This document shows, piece by piece, positions 11,456 through 21,819 of a stretch of 64,000 nt of DNA. How positions within the stretch are numbered: the stretch's first letter is position 1; each line of letters begins with the position of its first letter. Below the pieces are notes generated by a model, which did not search any database, was not told the DNA's origin, and saw nothing but the letters and a program-made list of their open reading frames with translations. Both the position numbers and the translations under genes were made by a program. The DNA comes from Hahellaceae bacterium (GTDB taxonomy: Bacteria > Pseudomonadota > Gammaproteobacteria > Pseudomonadales > Oleiphilaceae): positions 1,364,001 through 1,428,000 of the forward strand of contig JACKOB010000002.1 of NCBI GenBank assembly GCA_024234575.1, written 5' to 3'.

Positions 11456-11761
11456 ATGGCAAAGCTAGGAATGAAAGAGAGAGAGCTAAAGCGCGAAAAA
11501 ACTGTAGCAAAATATGCAGAAAAGCGAGCGGCTCTGAAAGAAACCATTAAAAATCCAAACAGCACAGAAGAACAGCGTTGGGAAGCACAGCAACAACTGC
11601 AAAGGCTACCACGAGATGCGAGCCCGGTGCGTTTGAGAAATAGATGTCAGATCACTGGCAGGCCACATGGTGTATTTAGAAAGTTCAAACTTTCTAGAAT
11701 AAAACTACGTGAGCATTGTATGGTGGGTGATGTGCCTGGTCTCAAAAAGGCATCTTGGTAA
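11456..11761 (+). CDS. rpsN: 30S ribosomal protein S14, zinc-free type
   Basis: S14 (101 aa) is the long form without the CXXC zinc ribbon. It has the lead [15 protein letters not shown], the family core [11 protein letters not shown] and the ending [12 protein letters not shown]. It belongs to the small-subunit head and is in standard spc order. The 59-base spacer to rpsH is the widest nearby gap and shows no clear hairpin. Confidence 0.99.
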   Translation: MAKLGMKERELKREKTVAKYAEKRAALKETIKNPNSTEEQRWEAQQQLQRLPRDASPVRLRNRCQITGRPHGVFRKFKLSRIKLREHCMVGDVPGLKKASW

Positions 11762-11820
11762 AACATTGTAGTGTTGGTAAGCAAAAGCTGCACAACTAAA
11801 AAGATAGGAGCCTCACACAG

Positions 11821-12213
11821 ATGAGCATGCAAGATACACTTGCGGATATGTTTACACGTATTCGTAACGGACAGATGGCGGAGAAGAATGTCGTCGCTAT
11901 GCCGTCCTCAAAAATGAAAGTATCGGTAGCTGAAGTGTTAAAGCAGGAAGGTTTTATAGAGGGTTACGAAGTATCCTCTGAAACCAAGCCTTCTTTGGCA
12001 GTTACGTTGAAGTACTTTCAGGGTAAACCCGTTATCCAGGATATTAAGAGAGTAAGCCGACCTGGTTTGCGTCAGTATCGTGGGAAAGATGACTTGCCGA
12101 AAGTGGCTGGTGGTCTTGGCGTGTTAATTGTATCCACGTCAATTGGCGTTATGACAGATCGCGCAGCTCGAAAAGCGGGTGTTGGCGGCGAAGTTATTTG
12201 CACTGTATTCTAG
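11821..12213 (+). CDS. rpsH: 30S ribosomal protein S8
   Basis: S8 (130 aa) binds helix 21 of 16S rRNA and is the spc-operon repressor in E. coli. It has [16 protein letters not shown] at the start and the C-terminal [27 protein letters not shown] precedes ATG. It is full length. Confidence 0.99.
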   Translation: MSMQDTLADMFTRIRNGQMAEKNVVAMPSSKMKVSVAEVLKQEGFIEGYEVSSETKPSLAVTLKYFQGKPVIQDIKRVSRPGLRQYRGKDDLPKVAGGLGVLIVSTSIGVMTDRAARKAGVGGEVICTVF

Positions 12214-12222
12214 GAGTATAAA

Positions 12223-12756
12223 ATGTCTAGAGTTGCTAATAGTCCTGTCGTACTGCCCTCTGGTGTTGAGGTCAAGCTTCAAGGACAAGATATACAAGTT
12301 AAAGGAAGCAAGGGTGCTTTGTCGCTGAATATTCATAATTCAGTACAAGTTTCTCAAGAAGATAAGACGCTTAAGTTTGCCGCGCGTGATGGTGCAAAGC
12401 AGTCAAGAGCTCTTGCGGGTACCACCCGAGCGTTAGTAAACAATATGGTTGTTGGTGTTTCTCAAGGCTTTGAGAAAAAACTTCAATTAGTCGGTGTCGG
12501 CTATCGTGCCCAGGCTCAAGGTAAAAAATTAAACCTTACGTTAGGCTTCTCCCATCCTGTTGAGTATTTGCTTCCGGAGGGTGTAACAGCCGAAACTCCA
12601 TCGCAAACTGAAGTACTCGTTAAGGGTATAGACAAGCAGGTAGTAGGGCAGGTTGCAGCAGAGATTCGCGGATTCAGACCGCCCGAGCCATATAAAGGCA
12701 AAGGTGTAAGATATGCGGATGAGAATGTTGCACGTAAAGAAGCTAAGAAGAAGTAG
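12223..12756 (+). CDS. rplF: 50S ribosomal protein L6
   Basis: L6 (177 aa) lies near the factor-binding site of the large subunit. It has two similar domains: the N-terminal [17 protein letters not shown] and the C-terminal [29 protein letters not shown] precedes the start. Nothing is unusual. Confidence 0.99.
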   Translation: MSRVANSPVVLPSGVEVKLQGQDIQVKGSKGALSLNIHNSVQVSQEDKTLKFAARDGAKQSRALAGTTRALVNNMVVGVSQGFEKKLQLVGVGYRAQAQGKKLNLTLGFSHPVEYLLPEGVTAETPSQTEVLVKGIDKQVVGQVAAEIRGFRPPEPYKGKGVRYADENVARKEAKKK

Positions 12757-12765
12757 GGTAGCGAC

Positions 12766-13116
12766 ATGAATACTAAAAAGCAGGCAAGATTGCGAAGAGC
12801 TAAGAGCTCGCGCATGAAAATTCGTGAGTTGGGTGCAACAAGATTGTGTATTCACCGTACCCCTCGTCACATGTACGCTCAGATTATTGCGGGAGATGGC
12901 GCAAGTATTTTAGCGTCAGCTTCAACGCTTGATAGCGAGCTAAAAAACGATAAAACCGGCAATGTTGATGCGGCTAAGAAAGTTGGTCAACTTATTGCTG
13001 AAAAAGCTAAGGCCGCAGGTGTTGAGACGGTGGCATTTGATCGCTCCGGTTTTCGTTACCACGGTCGAGTTAAAGCTCTTGCAGATGCTGCTCGAGAAAG
13101 CGGACTTAAATTCTAA
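12766..13116 (+). CDS. rplR: 50S ribosomal protein L18
   Basis: L18 (116 aa) binds 5S rRNA together with L5. It has the basic start [20 protein letters not shown] and the C-terminal [25 protein letters not shown]. It follows rplF by 9 bases and is of usual length. Confidence 0.99.
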   Translation: MNTKKQARLRRAKSSRMKIRELGATRLCIHRTPRHMYAQIIAGDGASILASASTLDSELKNDKTGNVDAAKKVGQLIAEKAKAAGVETVAFDRSGFRYHGRVKALADAARESGLKF

Positions 13117-13128
13117 GAGGTATTAAAA

Positions 13129-13629
13129 ATGAGCGTTGTCGAACAAAAGACGCCTGAACTTCAGGAGAAGCTAGTCCAGGTTAATCGAGTAGCGAAAGTA
13201 GTTAAGGGTGGACGTATTTTTGGTTTTACCGCACTGACAGTTGTTGGTGATGGTAATGGCAGAGTTGGATTCGGGCGTGGTAAGGCTAAAGAAGTGCCTG
13301 TAGCCATACAGAAAGCTATGGATGCTGCTAAAAAGAACATGATCCACGTTGCATTGAACGGTTCAACTCTACAGTACCCTGTTAAAGCAAGGCATGGCGC
13401 GTCAAAAGTGTACATGCAGCCTGCTTCAGAAGGTACTGGAATTATAGCTGGCGGTGCAATGCGAGCAGTTTTAGAAATTGCAGGTGTACATAACGTATTA
13501 GCGAAATGCTATGGGTCAACAAACCCAGTTAACGTAGTGCGAGCTACCTTTAACGGTTTGAAGAGTATGGCGGCGCCTGAAGACGTAGCGGCTCGTCGTG
13601 GCAAGACCATTGAAGAGATTACGGGGTAA
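13129..13629 (+). CDS. rpsE: 30S ribosomal protein S5
   Basis: S5 (166 aa) helps maintain decoding accuracy and mRNA unwinding. The spectinomycin-related loop [19 protein letters not shown] is of wild type, and [12 protein letters not shown] and [15 protein letters not shown] are conserved. GAGG precedes ATG. It is 5 bases from rpmD. Confidence 0.99.
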   Translation: MSVVEQKTPELQEKLVQVNRVAKVVKGGRIFGFTALTVVGDGNGRVGFGRGKAKEVPVAIQKAMDAAKKNMIHVALNGSTLQYPVKARHGASKVYMQPASEGTGIIAGGAMRAVLEIAGVHNVLAKCYGSTNPVNVVRATFNGLKSMAAPEDVAARRGKTIEEITG

Positions 13630-13634
13630 GTAAA

Positions 13635-13823
13635 ATGTCTAATACTAGAACGTTAAAAGTTACGCTCCAAAAGAGCGTTATTGGTCGCTTACCCAAGCAT
13701 AAGGCAACTGTGAAAGGGTTGGGCTTGAAGCGAATTGGTCATAGCGTTGAGTTGCAAGATACAGCCGAAATTCGTGGAATGATCAACAAGGTCAACTACT
13801 TGGTTCGGGTTGAAGGGGAATAA
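13635..13823 (+). CDS. rpmD: 50S ribosomal protein L30
   Basis: L30 (62 aa) has the family core [24 protein letters not shown] and ends with a short strand, [12 protein letters not shown]. It is short but unambiguous from position and sequence. It is followed directly by rplO, whose binding site lies inside its last codons. Confidence 0.97.
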   Translation: MSNTRTLKVTLQKSVIGRLPKHKATVKGLGLKRIGHSVELQDTAEIRGMINKVNYLVRVEGE

Positions 13824-13824
13824 C

Positions 13825-14259
13825 ATGAAGTTAAATACTTTAAGTCCAGCACCTGGTTCCAAAAAGGCGGGTAAACGCCTTGGTCGTGGTATCGGTAGTG
13901 GGCTAGGTAAAACCGGTGGCCGTGGTCATAAAGGCGCCAAGTCAAGATCTGGAGGAGGTGTTCGTCGAGGTTTTGAAGGTGGTCAACAGCCACTCCATCG
14001 TCGTTTACCAAAATTTGGTTTCACGTCTAGGGTAGGTAAATATTCCACTGAAGTCAGACTTAATGAAATCGATAAAATCGGTGTTGATATCATAGATTTG
14101 GATGCACTTAAAAACGCTAACATCGTTAGAAAAGATGTAAAAGTTGTTAAGGTTATTAAATCTGGTGAAATAACTAAGGCTGTAACTGTAAAAGGGCTAA
14201 AAGTAACGAAAGGTGCTTTAGAGTCAATTACGGCTGCCGGTGGAAAAGTTGAGGACTAA
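13825..14259 (+). CDS. rplO: 50S ribosomal protein L15
   Basis: L15 (144 aa) binds 23S rRNA late in assembly. I take the ATG giving [14 protein letters not shown], with AGGGGA upstream. A TTG five codons earlier is in frame but would overlap rpmD. The glycine and arginine rich region [20 protein letters not shown] is typical. Its TAA is immediately followed by the ATG of secY. Confidence 0.98.
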   Translation: MKLNTLSPAPGSKKAGKRLGRGIGSGLGKTGGRGHKGAKSRSGGGVRRGFEGGQQPLHRRLPKFGFTSRVGKYSTEVRLNEIDKIGVDIIDLDALKNANIVRKDVKVVKVIKSGEITKAVTVKGLKVTKGALESITAAGGKVED

Positions 14260-15576
14260 ATGTCAAAGGCATCGCTACCGTCGTCTGTTGGAAAAGGGTT
14301 CGCAGAGTTAAAAAGTCGGTTATGGTTTGTATTTATTGCAATTGTTGTATATAGGATCGGAGCGCATATACCGGTTCCAGGTATAAACCCAGATCGCTTG
14401 GCCGCATTGTTCGATCAAAACCAGGGGACAATATTGAGTTTGTTCAATATGTTCTCTGGGGGAGCTCTAGAGCGAATGAGTATATTTGCTTTAGGAATAA
14501 TGCCTTACATCTCTGCCTCTATTATCATGCAGTTAATGACGGTAGTGAGTCCACAGCTTGAACAATTGAAAAAAGAAGGTGAGTCTGGCCGGCGTAAGAT
14601 CAGCCAATATACCCGATATGGCACTGTATTGTTAGCAACGATCCAGGCCACGGGCATGTCGGTTGGGCTCGCGTCGCAAGGGGTAACCTTCACGGATAGT
14701 TATCAGTTTTATGCGATGGCGGTAATTACGTTTGTGTGCGGAGCTGTCTTTTTAATGTGGCTTGGCGAACAAATTACTGAAAAAGGCATAGGAAATGGTA
14801 TATCACTGTTGATTTTTGCAGGAATTGTAGCCGGGTTGCCGTCTGCGTTTGGGCAGTCTTTTGAACAGGCAAGACAGGGTGAGATTAATATTCTCGCTTT
14901 GTTAGCAATTGCAATATTTGCGGTGGCGATTGTTGCGTTCGTCGTATTTATGGAGAGAGGGCAGCGACGCATAACGATTAACTATGCTAAAAGGCAGCAA
15001 GGTCGCAAAGTATATGCGCAGCAGACTAGCCACTTACCTTTAAAGGTAAATATGGCTGGTGTGATTCCGCCCATTTTTGCGTCAAGTATACTGTTATTTC
15101 CGGCGTCTTTGGGTCAGTGGTTTGGTCAAGGCGAAGGTATGCAGTGGTTAGCAGACTTGTCCCAAGCGTTGGCGCCTAGCCAGCCATTATATATTCTGCT
15201 GTTTGCAATGGCTGTTGTGTTCTTTTGTTTTTTCTACACCGCGCTAATGTACAACCCAAAAGAAGTAGCCGATAACTTAAAGAAATCAGGGGCATTTGTT
15301 CCGGGTATTCGTCCTGGTGAGCAAACAGCTAAGTACATTGACGGTGTATTAACGCGACTAACCTTGTTTGGCGCATTTTATATCGCGGCTGTGTCGTTGT
15401 TACCTCAGTTTTTGGTGGTGTGGTGGAATGTCCCATTTTATTTTGGTGGTACATCATTACTGATTGTCGTTGTTGTCGTGATGGATTTTATGGCTCAGGT
15501 ACAATCACATCTTATGTCTCATCAGTATGAGTCTTTGATGAAAAAATCAAATTTGAAAAACTATGGTCGAAGCTAA
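14260..15576 (+). CDS. secY: Preprotein translocase subunit SecY
   Basis: SecY (438 aa) forms the protein-conducting channel of the inner membrane with SecE and SecG. It has ten expected hydrophobic segments. The plug and first membrane segment region [12 protein letters not shown], the cytoplasmic loop [23 protein letters not shown] and [22 protein letters not shown] are conserved. It starts directly after the rplO stop, the usual spc-operon position. Confidence 0.99.
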   Translation: MSKASLPSSVGKGFAELKSRLWFVFIAIVVYRIGAHIPVPGINPDRLAALFDQNQGTILSLFNMFSGGALERMSIFALGIMPYISASIIMQLMTVVSPQLEQLKKEGESGRRKISQYTRYGTVLLATIQATGMSVGLASQGVTFTDSYQFYAMAVITFVCGAVFLMWLGEQITEKGIGNGISLLIFAGIVAGLPSAFGQSFEQARQGEINILALLAIAIFAVAIVAFVVFMERGQRRITINYAKRQQGRKVYAQQTSHLPLKVNMAGVIPPIFASSILLFPASLGQWFGQGEGMQWLADLSQALAPSQPLYILLFAMAVVFFCFFYTALMYNPKEVADNLKKSGAFVPGIRPGEQTAKYIDGVLTRLTLFGAFYIAAVSLLPQFLVVWWNVPFYFGGTSLLIVVVVVMDFMAQVQSHLMSHQYESLMKKSNLKNYGRS

Positions 15577-15617
15577 TAAGTTTGTTTTGATTATTTAATC
15601 GTGAGTTGGAGATTGTC

Positions 15618-15731
15618 ATGAAAGTTCGCGCGTCAGTAAAAAAAATGTGCAGAAACTGCAAGGTTATTAAAAGAAATGGCTCTGTAAGAGTTATATGTAA
15701 AGAAGCTCGTCATAAGCAGCGCCAAGGATAA
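15618..15731 (+). CDS. rpmJ: 50S ribosomal protein L36
   Basis: L36 is 37 residues long and begins [19 protein letters not shown], ending RHKQRQG. The zinc ligands Cys11, Cys14, Cys27 and His32 are all present, so it is the zinc-binding C+ form. TTGGAG precedes ATG. It is the last spc gene, as in E. coli, and is small enough to be missed by length cut-offs. Confidence 0.97.
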   Translation: MKVRASVKKMCRNCKVIKRNGSVRVICKEARHKQRQG

Positions 15732-15763
15732 TATCATTGGGGTTGTGTCAGGTAGGTGTAAAA

Positions 15764-15801
15764 AGCGCTTGATTTTATATGGGTCAAGCGCTATTATTTT
15801 G
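15764..15801 (+). terminator. Hairpin between rpmJ and rpsM; terminator or alpha-leader element
   Basis: A perfect nine-pair stem, AGCGCTTGA (15764-15772) and TCAAGCGCT (15784-15792), has an 11-base loop and is followed by ATTATTTTG. It is terminator-like but the T-run is broken. In E. coli the space before rpsM contains the S4-binding leader of the alpha operon. This stem could be a partial terminator at the spc/alpha border or part of such a leader. Confidence 0.6.
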
Positions 15802-15855
15802 CGCCCGCTTTGATGGCGGAAAATTAACTAGCAAAGAAAATGCGGAGTAAACAAC

Positions 15856-16212
15856 ATGGCACGTATCGCTGGTGTCAATATACCCGATAACAAACATGCT
15901 GTTATTTCCTTGACCTATATTTATGGTGTAGGAAAAACCACAGCGCAAAAGCTTTGCGACGTAACTGGTGTTAGTCCAAGTGTGAGAATCGGAGATTTAT
16001 CCGAGGAGCAGATGGATAACCTTAGAAACGAAGTTACCAAATTAGTTGTAGAAGGTGACTTGCGTCGTGAAGTACAAATGAATATTAAACGATTGAAGGA
16101 TCTTGGCTGCTTCCGTGGCCTGCGTCATCGTCATAGTTTACCTGTTCGTGGACAGCGCACTAAGACAAATGCGCGTACAAGAAAAGGTCCACGTAAACCA
16201 ATCAGGAAATAA
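15856..16212 (+). CDS. rpsM: 30S ribosomal protein S13
   Basis: S13 (118 aa) bridges to the large subunit and contacts the P-site tRNA. It has [24 protein letters not shown], the helix-turn region [23 protein letters not shown] and the basic tail [20 protein letters not shown] lies upstream of ATG. It is the first gene of the alpha operon. Confidence 0.99.
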   Translation: MARIAGVNIPDNKHAVISLTYIYGVGKTTAQKLCDVTGVSPSVRIGDLSEEQMDNLRNEVTKLVVEGDLRREVQMNIKRLKDLGCFRGLRHRHSLPVRGQRTKTNARTRKGPRKPIRK

Positions 16213-16226
16213 GATAGGAACATAAC

Positions 16227-16616
16227 ATGGCTAAGCCAGGTACACGTACCCGTAAAAAGGTGAAAAAGACGGTAGTTGATGGAGTTGCGCATATTCATGC
16301 TTCATTTAACAATACCATAGTGACGATTACTGATCGCCAAGGTAACGCACTTAGCTGGGCAACAGCTGGTGGTTCGGGGTTCAGAGGGTCGCGGAAGAGC
16401 ACACCTTTTGCTGCACAGGTAGCAGCTGAAAGAGCCGGTAATGCGGCTGCAGAATACGGCTTAAAAAACCTGGATGTATTGGTTAAGGGACCTGGTCCTG
16501 GCCGCGAGTCAGCAGTGCGTGCACTGAATTCTTGTGGATACAAAATTACCAACATCACAGATGTTACGCCGATCCCACACAATGGCTGTCGACCGCCAAA
16601 GAAAAGACGCGTTTAA
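16227..16616 (+). CDS. rpsK: 30S ribosomal protein S11
   Basis: S11 (129 aa) forms part of the platform. It has [41 protein letters not shown] and the C-terminal [18 protein letters not shown]. It lies 14 bases after rpsM. It is of normal length. Confidence 0.99.
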   Translation: MAKPGTRTRKKVKKTVVDGVAHIHASFNNTIVTITDRQGNALSWATAGGSGFRGSRKSTPFAAQVAAERAGNAAAEYGLKNLDVLVKGPGPGRESAVRALNSCGYKITNITDVTPIPHNGCRPPKKRRV

Positions 16617-16631
16617 TCGAGGAGACAGTAA

Positions 16632-17252
16632 ATGGCTAGATATATTGGTCCAAAATGTAAACTGTCTCGTCGAGAAGGGACAGATCTTTTTTTGAAAAGT
16701 GGCGCAAAAGCGCTTGATTCAAAGTGCAACTTAGAAACAGCACCAGGTCAGCACGGTGCACGCCGTGGCCGGTTGTCTGATTACGGTTTACAGTTGAGAG
16801 AGAAGCAGAAAGTACGTCGAATTTACGGCGTTCTTGAAAAGCAATTCCGCAACTATTACAAAGACGCAGCACGAATTAAGGGCGCGACCGGTGAGAACTT
16901 GTTGCAGCTTCTTGAAAGTCGTCTAGATAACGTGGTTTATCGCATGGGCTTCGGTTCTACGCGAGCTGAGTCACGACAGTTGGTATCACATAAAGCTATT
17001 TTGATTAATGGTAAGCTGGTGAATATTCCTTCTTATCAGGTTCAGCCTGGTGATGTTGTATCTGTGCGCGAGAAGTCCAAGAATCAATTACGTATAAAAA
17101 GCGCGCTTGATTTAGCAGCTAATAGAGCGTCAATTGAGTGGATTGATGTAGATTCAGGTAAGGTTTCAGGGACGTTTAAAGCTGTTCCAGAACGATCAGA
17201 GTTGTCTGCAGATATCAACGAAAACCTAATTGTAGAGCTTTACTCTAAGTAA
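16632..17252 (+). CDS. rpsD: 30S ribosomal protein S4
   Basis: S4 (206 aa) starts 5'-domain assembly of 16S rRNA and represses the alpha operon in E. coli. It has [42 protein letters not shown] and the S4 RNA-binding fold with [22 protein letters not shown]. It follows rpsK by 15 bases, with GAGGAGA as binding site. Confidence 0.99.
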   Translation: MARYIGPKCKLSRREGTDLFLKSGAKALDSKCNLETAPGQHGARRGRLSDYGLQLREKQKVRRIYGVLEKQFRNYYKDAARIKGATGENLLQLLESRLDNVVYRMGFGSTRAESRQLVSHKAILINGKLVNIPSYQVQPGDVVSVREKSKNQLRIKSALDLAANRASIEWIDVDSGKVSGTFKAVPERSELSADINENLIVELYSK

Positions 17253-17286
17253 GGCTGATACCGATAACAACAGCGTAGGGGCGACT

Positions 17287-18291
17287 ATGCAGCGTTCAGT
17301 AAATGAATTTTTAAATCCTCGAAACATAGAAGTACAAGAAGTTAGCACAACAAATGCTAAAGTTACCTTGGAGCCTCTTGAGCGAGGGTTTGGTCATACT
17401 CTGGGTAGTGCCCTCCGTCGAATCTTACTTTCGTCAATGCCAGGTAGTGCAGTGACTGAAGTTGAAATTGACGGAGTTTTGCATGAATACAGCGCTATTG
17501 AAGGTGTTCAGGAAGATGTTATTGAAATTCTTCTGAATCTTAAAGGCTTGGCAATCAAAATGCACAATCGAGATGAGGCGACGTTATCGTTGACGAAGTC
17601 TGGAGCGGGCCCTGTTTTGGCAAGTGATATAAGTATCGACCATGATGTTGAGATAGTTAATCCTGATCATGTTATTTGTCACCTTAGTGGTGCGAGTAAC
17701 AGCATCAATATGAGATTGCGTATTTGTCGAGGAAGAGGCTATGAGCCAGCGGATCAAAGATCTTCTTCTGATGATGAAACCAGGGCAATTGGAAAATTGC
17801 AGATCGATTCGTCGTTCAGCCCTGTACGTAGAGTTTCATATTCAGTTGAAAATGCTCGAGTAGAGCAAAGAACTGATTTGGATAAATTAGTGATTGATAT
17901 CGAAACAAACGGCACTATTGATCCAGAAGAAGCAATTAAAAGAGCGGCGACAATTTTACAGCAACAGTTGGCTGTTTTTGTAGACTTTGACAACGAGAAA
18001 GAGCCAGAACAAGTTGAAGTTGAGGAAGAGGTTGATCCAATATTACTGAGACCTGTAGATGACTTAGAGTTGACAGTCCGGTCTGCTAATTGTTTGAAAG
18101 CCGAGAACATCTACTACATTGGTGATTTGATTCAACGTACCGAAGTAGAGTTGTTGAAGACTCCTAACTTGGGTAAAAAGTCTCTGACTGAAATTAAAGA
18201 TGTCCTTGCTTCGCGAGGGTTGTCACTTGGTATGCGTCTTGAAAACTGGCCACCTGCTAGTTTAAAAGGTGATGGCCGAGTTTTAGGTTAA
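17287..18291 (+). CDS. rpoA: DNA-directed RNA polymerase subunit alpha
   Basis: Alpha (334 aa) dimerises to seed RNA polymerase assembly. The N-terminal domain has [26 protein letters not shown]. An acidic linker near residues 235-250 leads to the C-terminal domain, where [20 protein letters not shown] carries the arginine used for UP-element and activator contact in E. coli. It is slightly longer than E. coli alpha (329 aa), mostly in the linker. Confidence 0.99.
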   Translation: MQRSVNEFLNPRNIEVQEVSTTNAKVTLEPLERGFGHTLGSALRRILLSSMPGSAVTEVEIDGVLHEYSAIEGVQEDVIEILLNLKGLAIKMHNRDEATLSLTKSGAGPVLASDISIDHDVEIVNPDHVICHLSGASNSINMRLRICRGRGYEPADQRSSSDDETRAIGKLQIDSSFSPVRRVSYSVENARVEQRTDLDKLVIDIETNGTIDPEEAIKRAATILQQQLAVFVDFDNEKEPEQVEVEEEVDPILLRPVDDLELTVRSANCLKAENIYYIGDLIQRTEVELLKTPNLGKKSLTEIKDVLASRGLSLGMRLENWPPASLKGDGRVLG

Positions 18292-18326
18292 ACCCATACC
18301 GGGTGAGAAATTAAAGGATCGGAAAA

Positions 18327-18719
18327 ATGCGTCATCGTAAAAGTGGTCGAAAATTAAATCGTAACAGCTCACATAGAAAGGCCATGTTTAGCAACATGAC
18401 TGCGTCTTTGGTTGAGCATGAACTGATAAAAACAACTTTGCCGAAAGCAAAGGAGTTGCGTCGTGTGGCAGAGCCTTTGATTACATTGGCAAAGCAAGAC
18501 AGCGTAGCGAATAGGCGTTTAGCATTTGCGCGTTTGCGTAATGATGGAGCAGTTGCAAAACTGTTTTCAGAGCTAGGCCCACGCTATGAGCAGCGACCAG
18601 GTGGATATTTGCGAATTCTTAAGTGTGGTAATAGGGCTGGTGATAATGCTCCTATGGCATACGTTGAGTTAGTAGATCGACCTGTATCAGGTGAAATCGA
18701 AGAAGCTGATGCTGAATAA
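18327..18719 (+). CDS. rplQ: 50S ribosomal protein L17
   Basis: L17 (130 aa) has [21 protein letters not shown] and [21 protein letters not shown], both highly conserved, and an acidic extension at the end. It is the last gene of the alpha operon. The terminator starts within 20 bases of its stop codon. Confidence 0.99.
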   Translation: MRHRKSGRKLNRNSSHRKAMFSNMTASLVEHELIKTTLPKAKELRRVAEPLITLAKQDSVANRRLAFARLRNDGAVAKLFSELGPRYEQRPGGYLRILKCGNRAGDNAPMAYVELVDRPVSGEIEEADAE

Positions 18720-18736
18720 GCGTTATTGCTGTAAAC

Positions 18737-18765
18737 AAAAAGGCCGCTGTATAGCGGCCTTTTTG
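18737..18765. terminator. Bidirectional terminator between rplQ and uvrA
   Basis: AAAAAGGCCGCT, loop GTAT, AGCGGCCTTTTT forms a stem of at least eight strong pairs with an A-run on one side and a T-run on the other. It can end transcripts arriving from rplQ (plus) and from uvrA (minus), which converge here. Confidence 0.92.
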
Positions 18766-18775
18766 TTTTTCCAGA

Positions 18776-21598
18776 TCAAGATAGTAATGGTTTTAAGTAA
18801 GCGCCAGTGTAGGATGCGGGACTTTTTGCAACCTCTTCTGGAGTACCTGTGGCAACAATGTTTCCACCTTTATCTCCGCCTTCAGGTCCAAGGTCAATAA
18901 TCCAGTCTGCGGTTTTAATCACGTCAAGGTTGTGCTCTATCACAACGATGGTATTTCCCTGATCTTTCAGAGTATGTAGGACGAGTAAAAGCTGCTGAAT
19001 ATCAGCGAAATGTAAACCAGTTGTCGGCTCATCTAGTATGTACAGAGTCTTTCCCGTTGATCTTTTAGAAAGCTCTTTTGATAGTTTAACGCGTTGCGCT
19101 TCTCCTCCGGAAAGTGTCACCGCATTTTGTCCAAGTGTCAGGTAAGAAAGCCCTACATCAATCAGTGTTTGCAGTTTCCTTGCAATAAACGGGATCGCAT
19201 CGAAATATTCTCTAGCATCTTCAACGGTCATTTCCAGGATGTCGTGGATATTCTTACCTTTATAGGTGATGTCCAGTGTTTCTCTGTTGTATCTTTTACC
19301 TTTGCAAACATCGCAGGGCACGTAGATGTCTGGAAGAAAGTGCATTTCTACCTTAATAACACCGTCACCCTGGCAAGCTTCGCAGCGTCCACCCTTAACG
19401 TTGAAGCTGAAGCGCCCGGTTTTATAACCCCTTGCTCGTGATTCCTGAGTGCCTGCGAATAAGTCTCGGATTGGAGTAAATATACCTGTGTAGGTTGCCG
19501 GATTGGAGCGCGGTGTTCGGCCAATTGGGCTTTGGTCGATATCTATGACTTTGTCGAAGTTTTCTATGCCTTCTATGCTTGCATAGTCTTGAGGTGTCAG
19601 TGTAGTTGCACCATTTAGTTTCGTTGCCGCGATAGGATAGAGCGTTGCATTGATGAGAGTAGATTTACCAGAGCCAGACACCCCGGTTATGCACGTAAAC
19701 AAACCTTCAGGAATTGTTAAATCTACACTATTAAGATTGTTGCCTTTCGCGCCCGTAAGTTTTAGGTATTTATCTGGTGAGAAAGGCGTGCGTTTCTTGG
19801 GCACCTCAATTTTTTTTCTACCTGCCAAATAATCGCCAGTGATCGAGTTAGTATTGTTGATTATTTCTGTTGGTGTGCCCTTTGCGACGATTTCACCGCC
19901 ATGAACGCCTGCTCCTGGTCCGATATCAATGACGTAATCCGCCATTCGAATCGCATCTTCGTCATGTTCGACCACAATTACGGTATTTCCTTGATCGCGA
20001 AGATGTGTGAGGGTTGATAGCAGGCGGTCGTTGTCTCTTTGGTGGAGCCCAATTGACGGCTCGTCAAGTATGTACATAACTCCAACCAGGCCAGCACCGA
20101 TTTGGCTTGCTAGTCTGATTCGTTGCGCTTCGCCACCGGACAATGTATCCGCACTTCGCTCTAGCGTAAGATAGTCCAGGCCAACGTTAATCAGGAAAAG
20201 TAATCTGGCTCTAATTTCCTTCAGAATCTTATCCGCGATTTCGCCTCTTCGACCATCAAGCTTTAACGTATTAAAGTAATTGTGGGCTTCAGAGATCGAC
20301 ATTCTGGTAACGAGCGGTAAATTTGTCGTGTTGATAAACACATTCCGGGATGCTTCTTTAAGTCTCGATCCTCCACACTGGTCACAATGTTTATTGGTAA
20401 GCAGTTTGGCGAGTTCTTCTCGGACGCTTTGAGAATCTGTTTCTTTATAGCGTCTGTCAATATTCGGAATGACACCTTCAAAGGGGTGTTCTCGTTTGAT
20501 GATATCGCCCTTGGTATTAACATAGTTAAAAGGAATTGCTTCCCCATTGCTGCCGTAAAGTACCGTTTCTTGGAAGCTTGCTGGCAGTAAGTTAAATGGT
20601 TTGCTTATATCGACAGAGAAGTGTTCGGCAAGGCTAGATAGCAGTTGATAATAATAGACTGTTCGCCTGTCCCAGCCTTTAATGGCGCCTTCACCCAAGG
20701 TTAGTTCTGGGTTGTGAACGATTTTATAAGGGTCGAAGAATTGTTTTACCCCTAGTCCATCGCATGTCTGGCAGGCACCTGCGGGGTTGTTAAAAGAGAA
20801 CATGCGCGGCTCTAGTTCGCTAATTGCGTAGCCACAGTGAGCACATGCAAACTTAGAGCTGAACACTTGCTCTGCTTGATTGCCCTCCATGGCGGCTATA
20901 ATGGCTATGCCTTCGGTGAGTTCCAGGCAGGTTTCGAATGACTCGGCTAACCTCTGTGCAATATCGTCCTTTACCTTAAACCGGTCGATGATTACTTCTA
21001 TGGTGTGCTTTTTATTTTTGTCGAGGGAGGGGCTGTCATCCAGGTCTGTAACGATGCCGTTAATTCTGGCACGAATAAAGCCCTGCGCCCGCAAACTATC
21101 AAGCAAGTGTAAATGTTCACCTTTGCGTTCGGTAACAACGGGTGCTAAAAGCATTAGTTTTTCGCCTTCGCCCATTGCCAAAACATGGTCAACCATTTGG
21201 CTTACTGTTTGTGCGGTTAGTGACACATTGTGAGTGGGGCAGCGAGGGTCACCGGCTCTGGCAAATAATAGCCGTAGATAGTCGTAAATCTCGGTAATGG
21301 TGCCTACGGTTGAGCGTGGGTTGTGCGAAGTAGATTTCTGTTCGATTGATATTGCCGGAGATAGGCCTTCAATGTGGTCAACATCAGGCTTTTCCATCAT
21401 GGACAAGAATTGGCGGGCATAGGTTGAAAGCGATTCAACATAGCGTCGCTGACCTTCCGCATAAAGGGTGTCAAAAGCTAATGATGATTTACCCGAACCT
21501 GAAAGGCCGGTTATCACAATAAGCTTATCTCTCGGTATGTCCAGATCGATATTTTTCAGGTTATGGGTGCGCGCGCCTCTGACTACAATGTTTTCCAT
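18776..21598 (-). CDS. uvrA: Excinuclease ABC subunit A
   Basis: UvrA (940 aa) is the DNA damage sensor of nucleotide excision repair and loads UvrB. It has two ABC ATPase halves: [19 protein letters not shown] near residue 31 and [17 protein letters not shown] near 640, each with a LSGGEAQR signature. Zinc clusters CAHCG...CQTCDG and CEACQGDG...[10 protein letters not shown] are present. It points against the ribosomal block. I looked for a LexA box in the 220 bases before it and did not find a good one. Confidence 0.99.
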   Translation of the reverse strand: MENIVVRGARTHNLKNIDLDIPRDKLIVITGLSGSGKSSLAFDTLYAEGQRRYVESLSTYARQFLSMMEKPDVDHIEGLSPAISIEQKSTSHNPRSTVGTITEIYDYLRLLFARAGDPRCPTHNVSLTAQTVSQMVDHVLAMGEGEKLMLLAPVVTERKGEHLHLLDSLRAQGFIRARINGIVTDLDDSPSLDKNKKHTIEVIIDRFKVKDDIAQRLAESFETCLELTEGIAIIAAMEGNQAEQVFSSKFACAHCGYAISELEPRMFSFNNPAGACQTCDGLGVKQFFDPYKIVHNPELTLGEGAIKGWDRRTVYYYQLLSSLAEHFSVDISKPFNLLPASFQETVLYGSNGEAIPFNYVNTKGDIIKREHPFEGVIPNIDRRYKETDSQSVREELAKLLTNKHCDQCGGSRLKEASRNVFINTTNLPLVTRMSISEAHNYFNTLKLDGRRGEIADKILKEIRARLLFLINVGLDYLTLERSADTLSGGEAQRIRLASQIGAGLVGVMYILDEPSIGLHQRDNDRLLSTLTHLRDQGNTVIVVEHDEDAIRMADYVIDIGPGAGVHGGEIVAKGTPTEIINNTNSITGDYLAGRKKIEVPKKRTPFSPDKYLKLTGAKGNNLNSVDLTIPEGLFTCITGVSGSGKSTLINATLYPIAATKLNGATTLTPQDYASIEGIENFDKVIDIDQSPIGRTPRSNPATYTGIFTPIRDLFAGTQESRARGYKTGRFSFNVKGGRCEACQGDGVIKVEMHFLPDIYVPCDVCKGKRYNRETLDITYKGKNIHDILEMTVEDAREYFDAIPFIARKLQTLIDVGLSYLTLGQNAVTLSGGEAQRVKLSKELSKRSTGKTLYILDEPTTGLHFADIQQLLLVLHTLKDQGNTIVVIEHNLDVIKTADWIIDLGPEGGDKGGNIVATGTPEEVAKSPASYTGAYLKPLLS

Positions 21599-21819
21599 AA
21601 ACTGCTTGATTCTCCCACAAAGTAATAACTAAATGTCTTTTACGGTCTAAATGGGTAATTAGGTCATGAAGACGTCGTAAAACTATCTGTATTTGTTAAA
21701 ATGCGCGTCCGCCAATAGCTTATGCAGAAATGTATAGGGCATTTCGAGTAGGATCGGAAAAAGGCGCGATGGTTAATGGCGTAAGGCTACCACAGTTTGG
21801 TAAATATGGGTGCGATTTG

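Noticed and set aside
21599..21729. LexA box between uvrA and the transporter gene
   Set aside because: Only a CTGT half-site with no matching ACAG at the right spacing.
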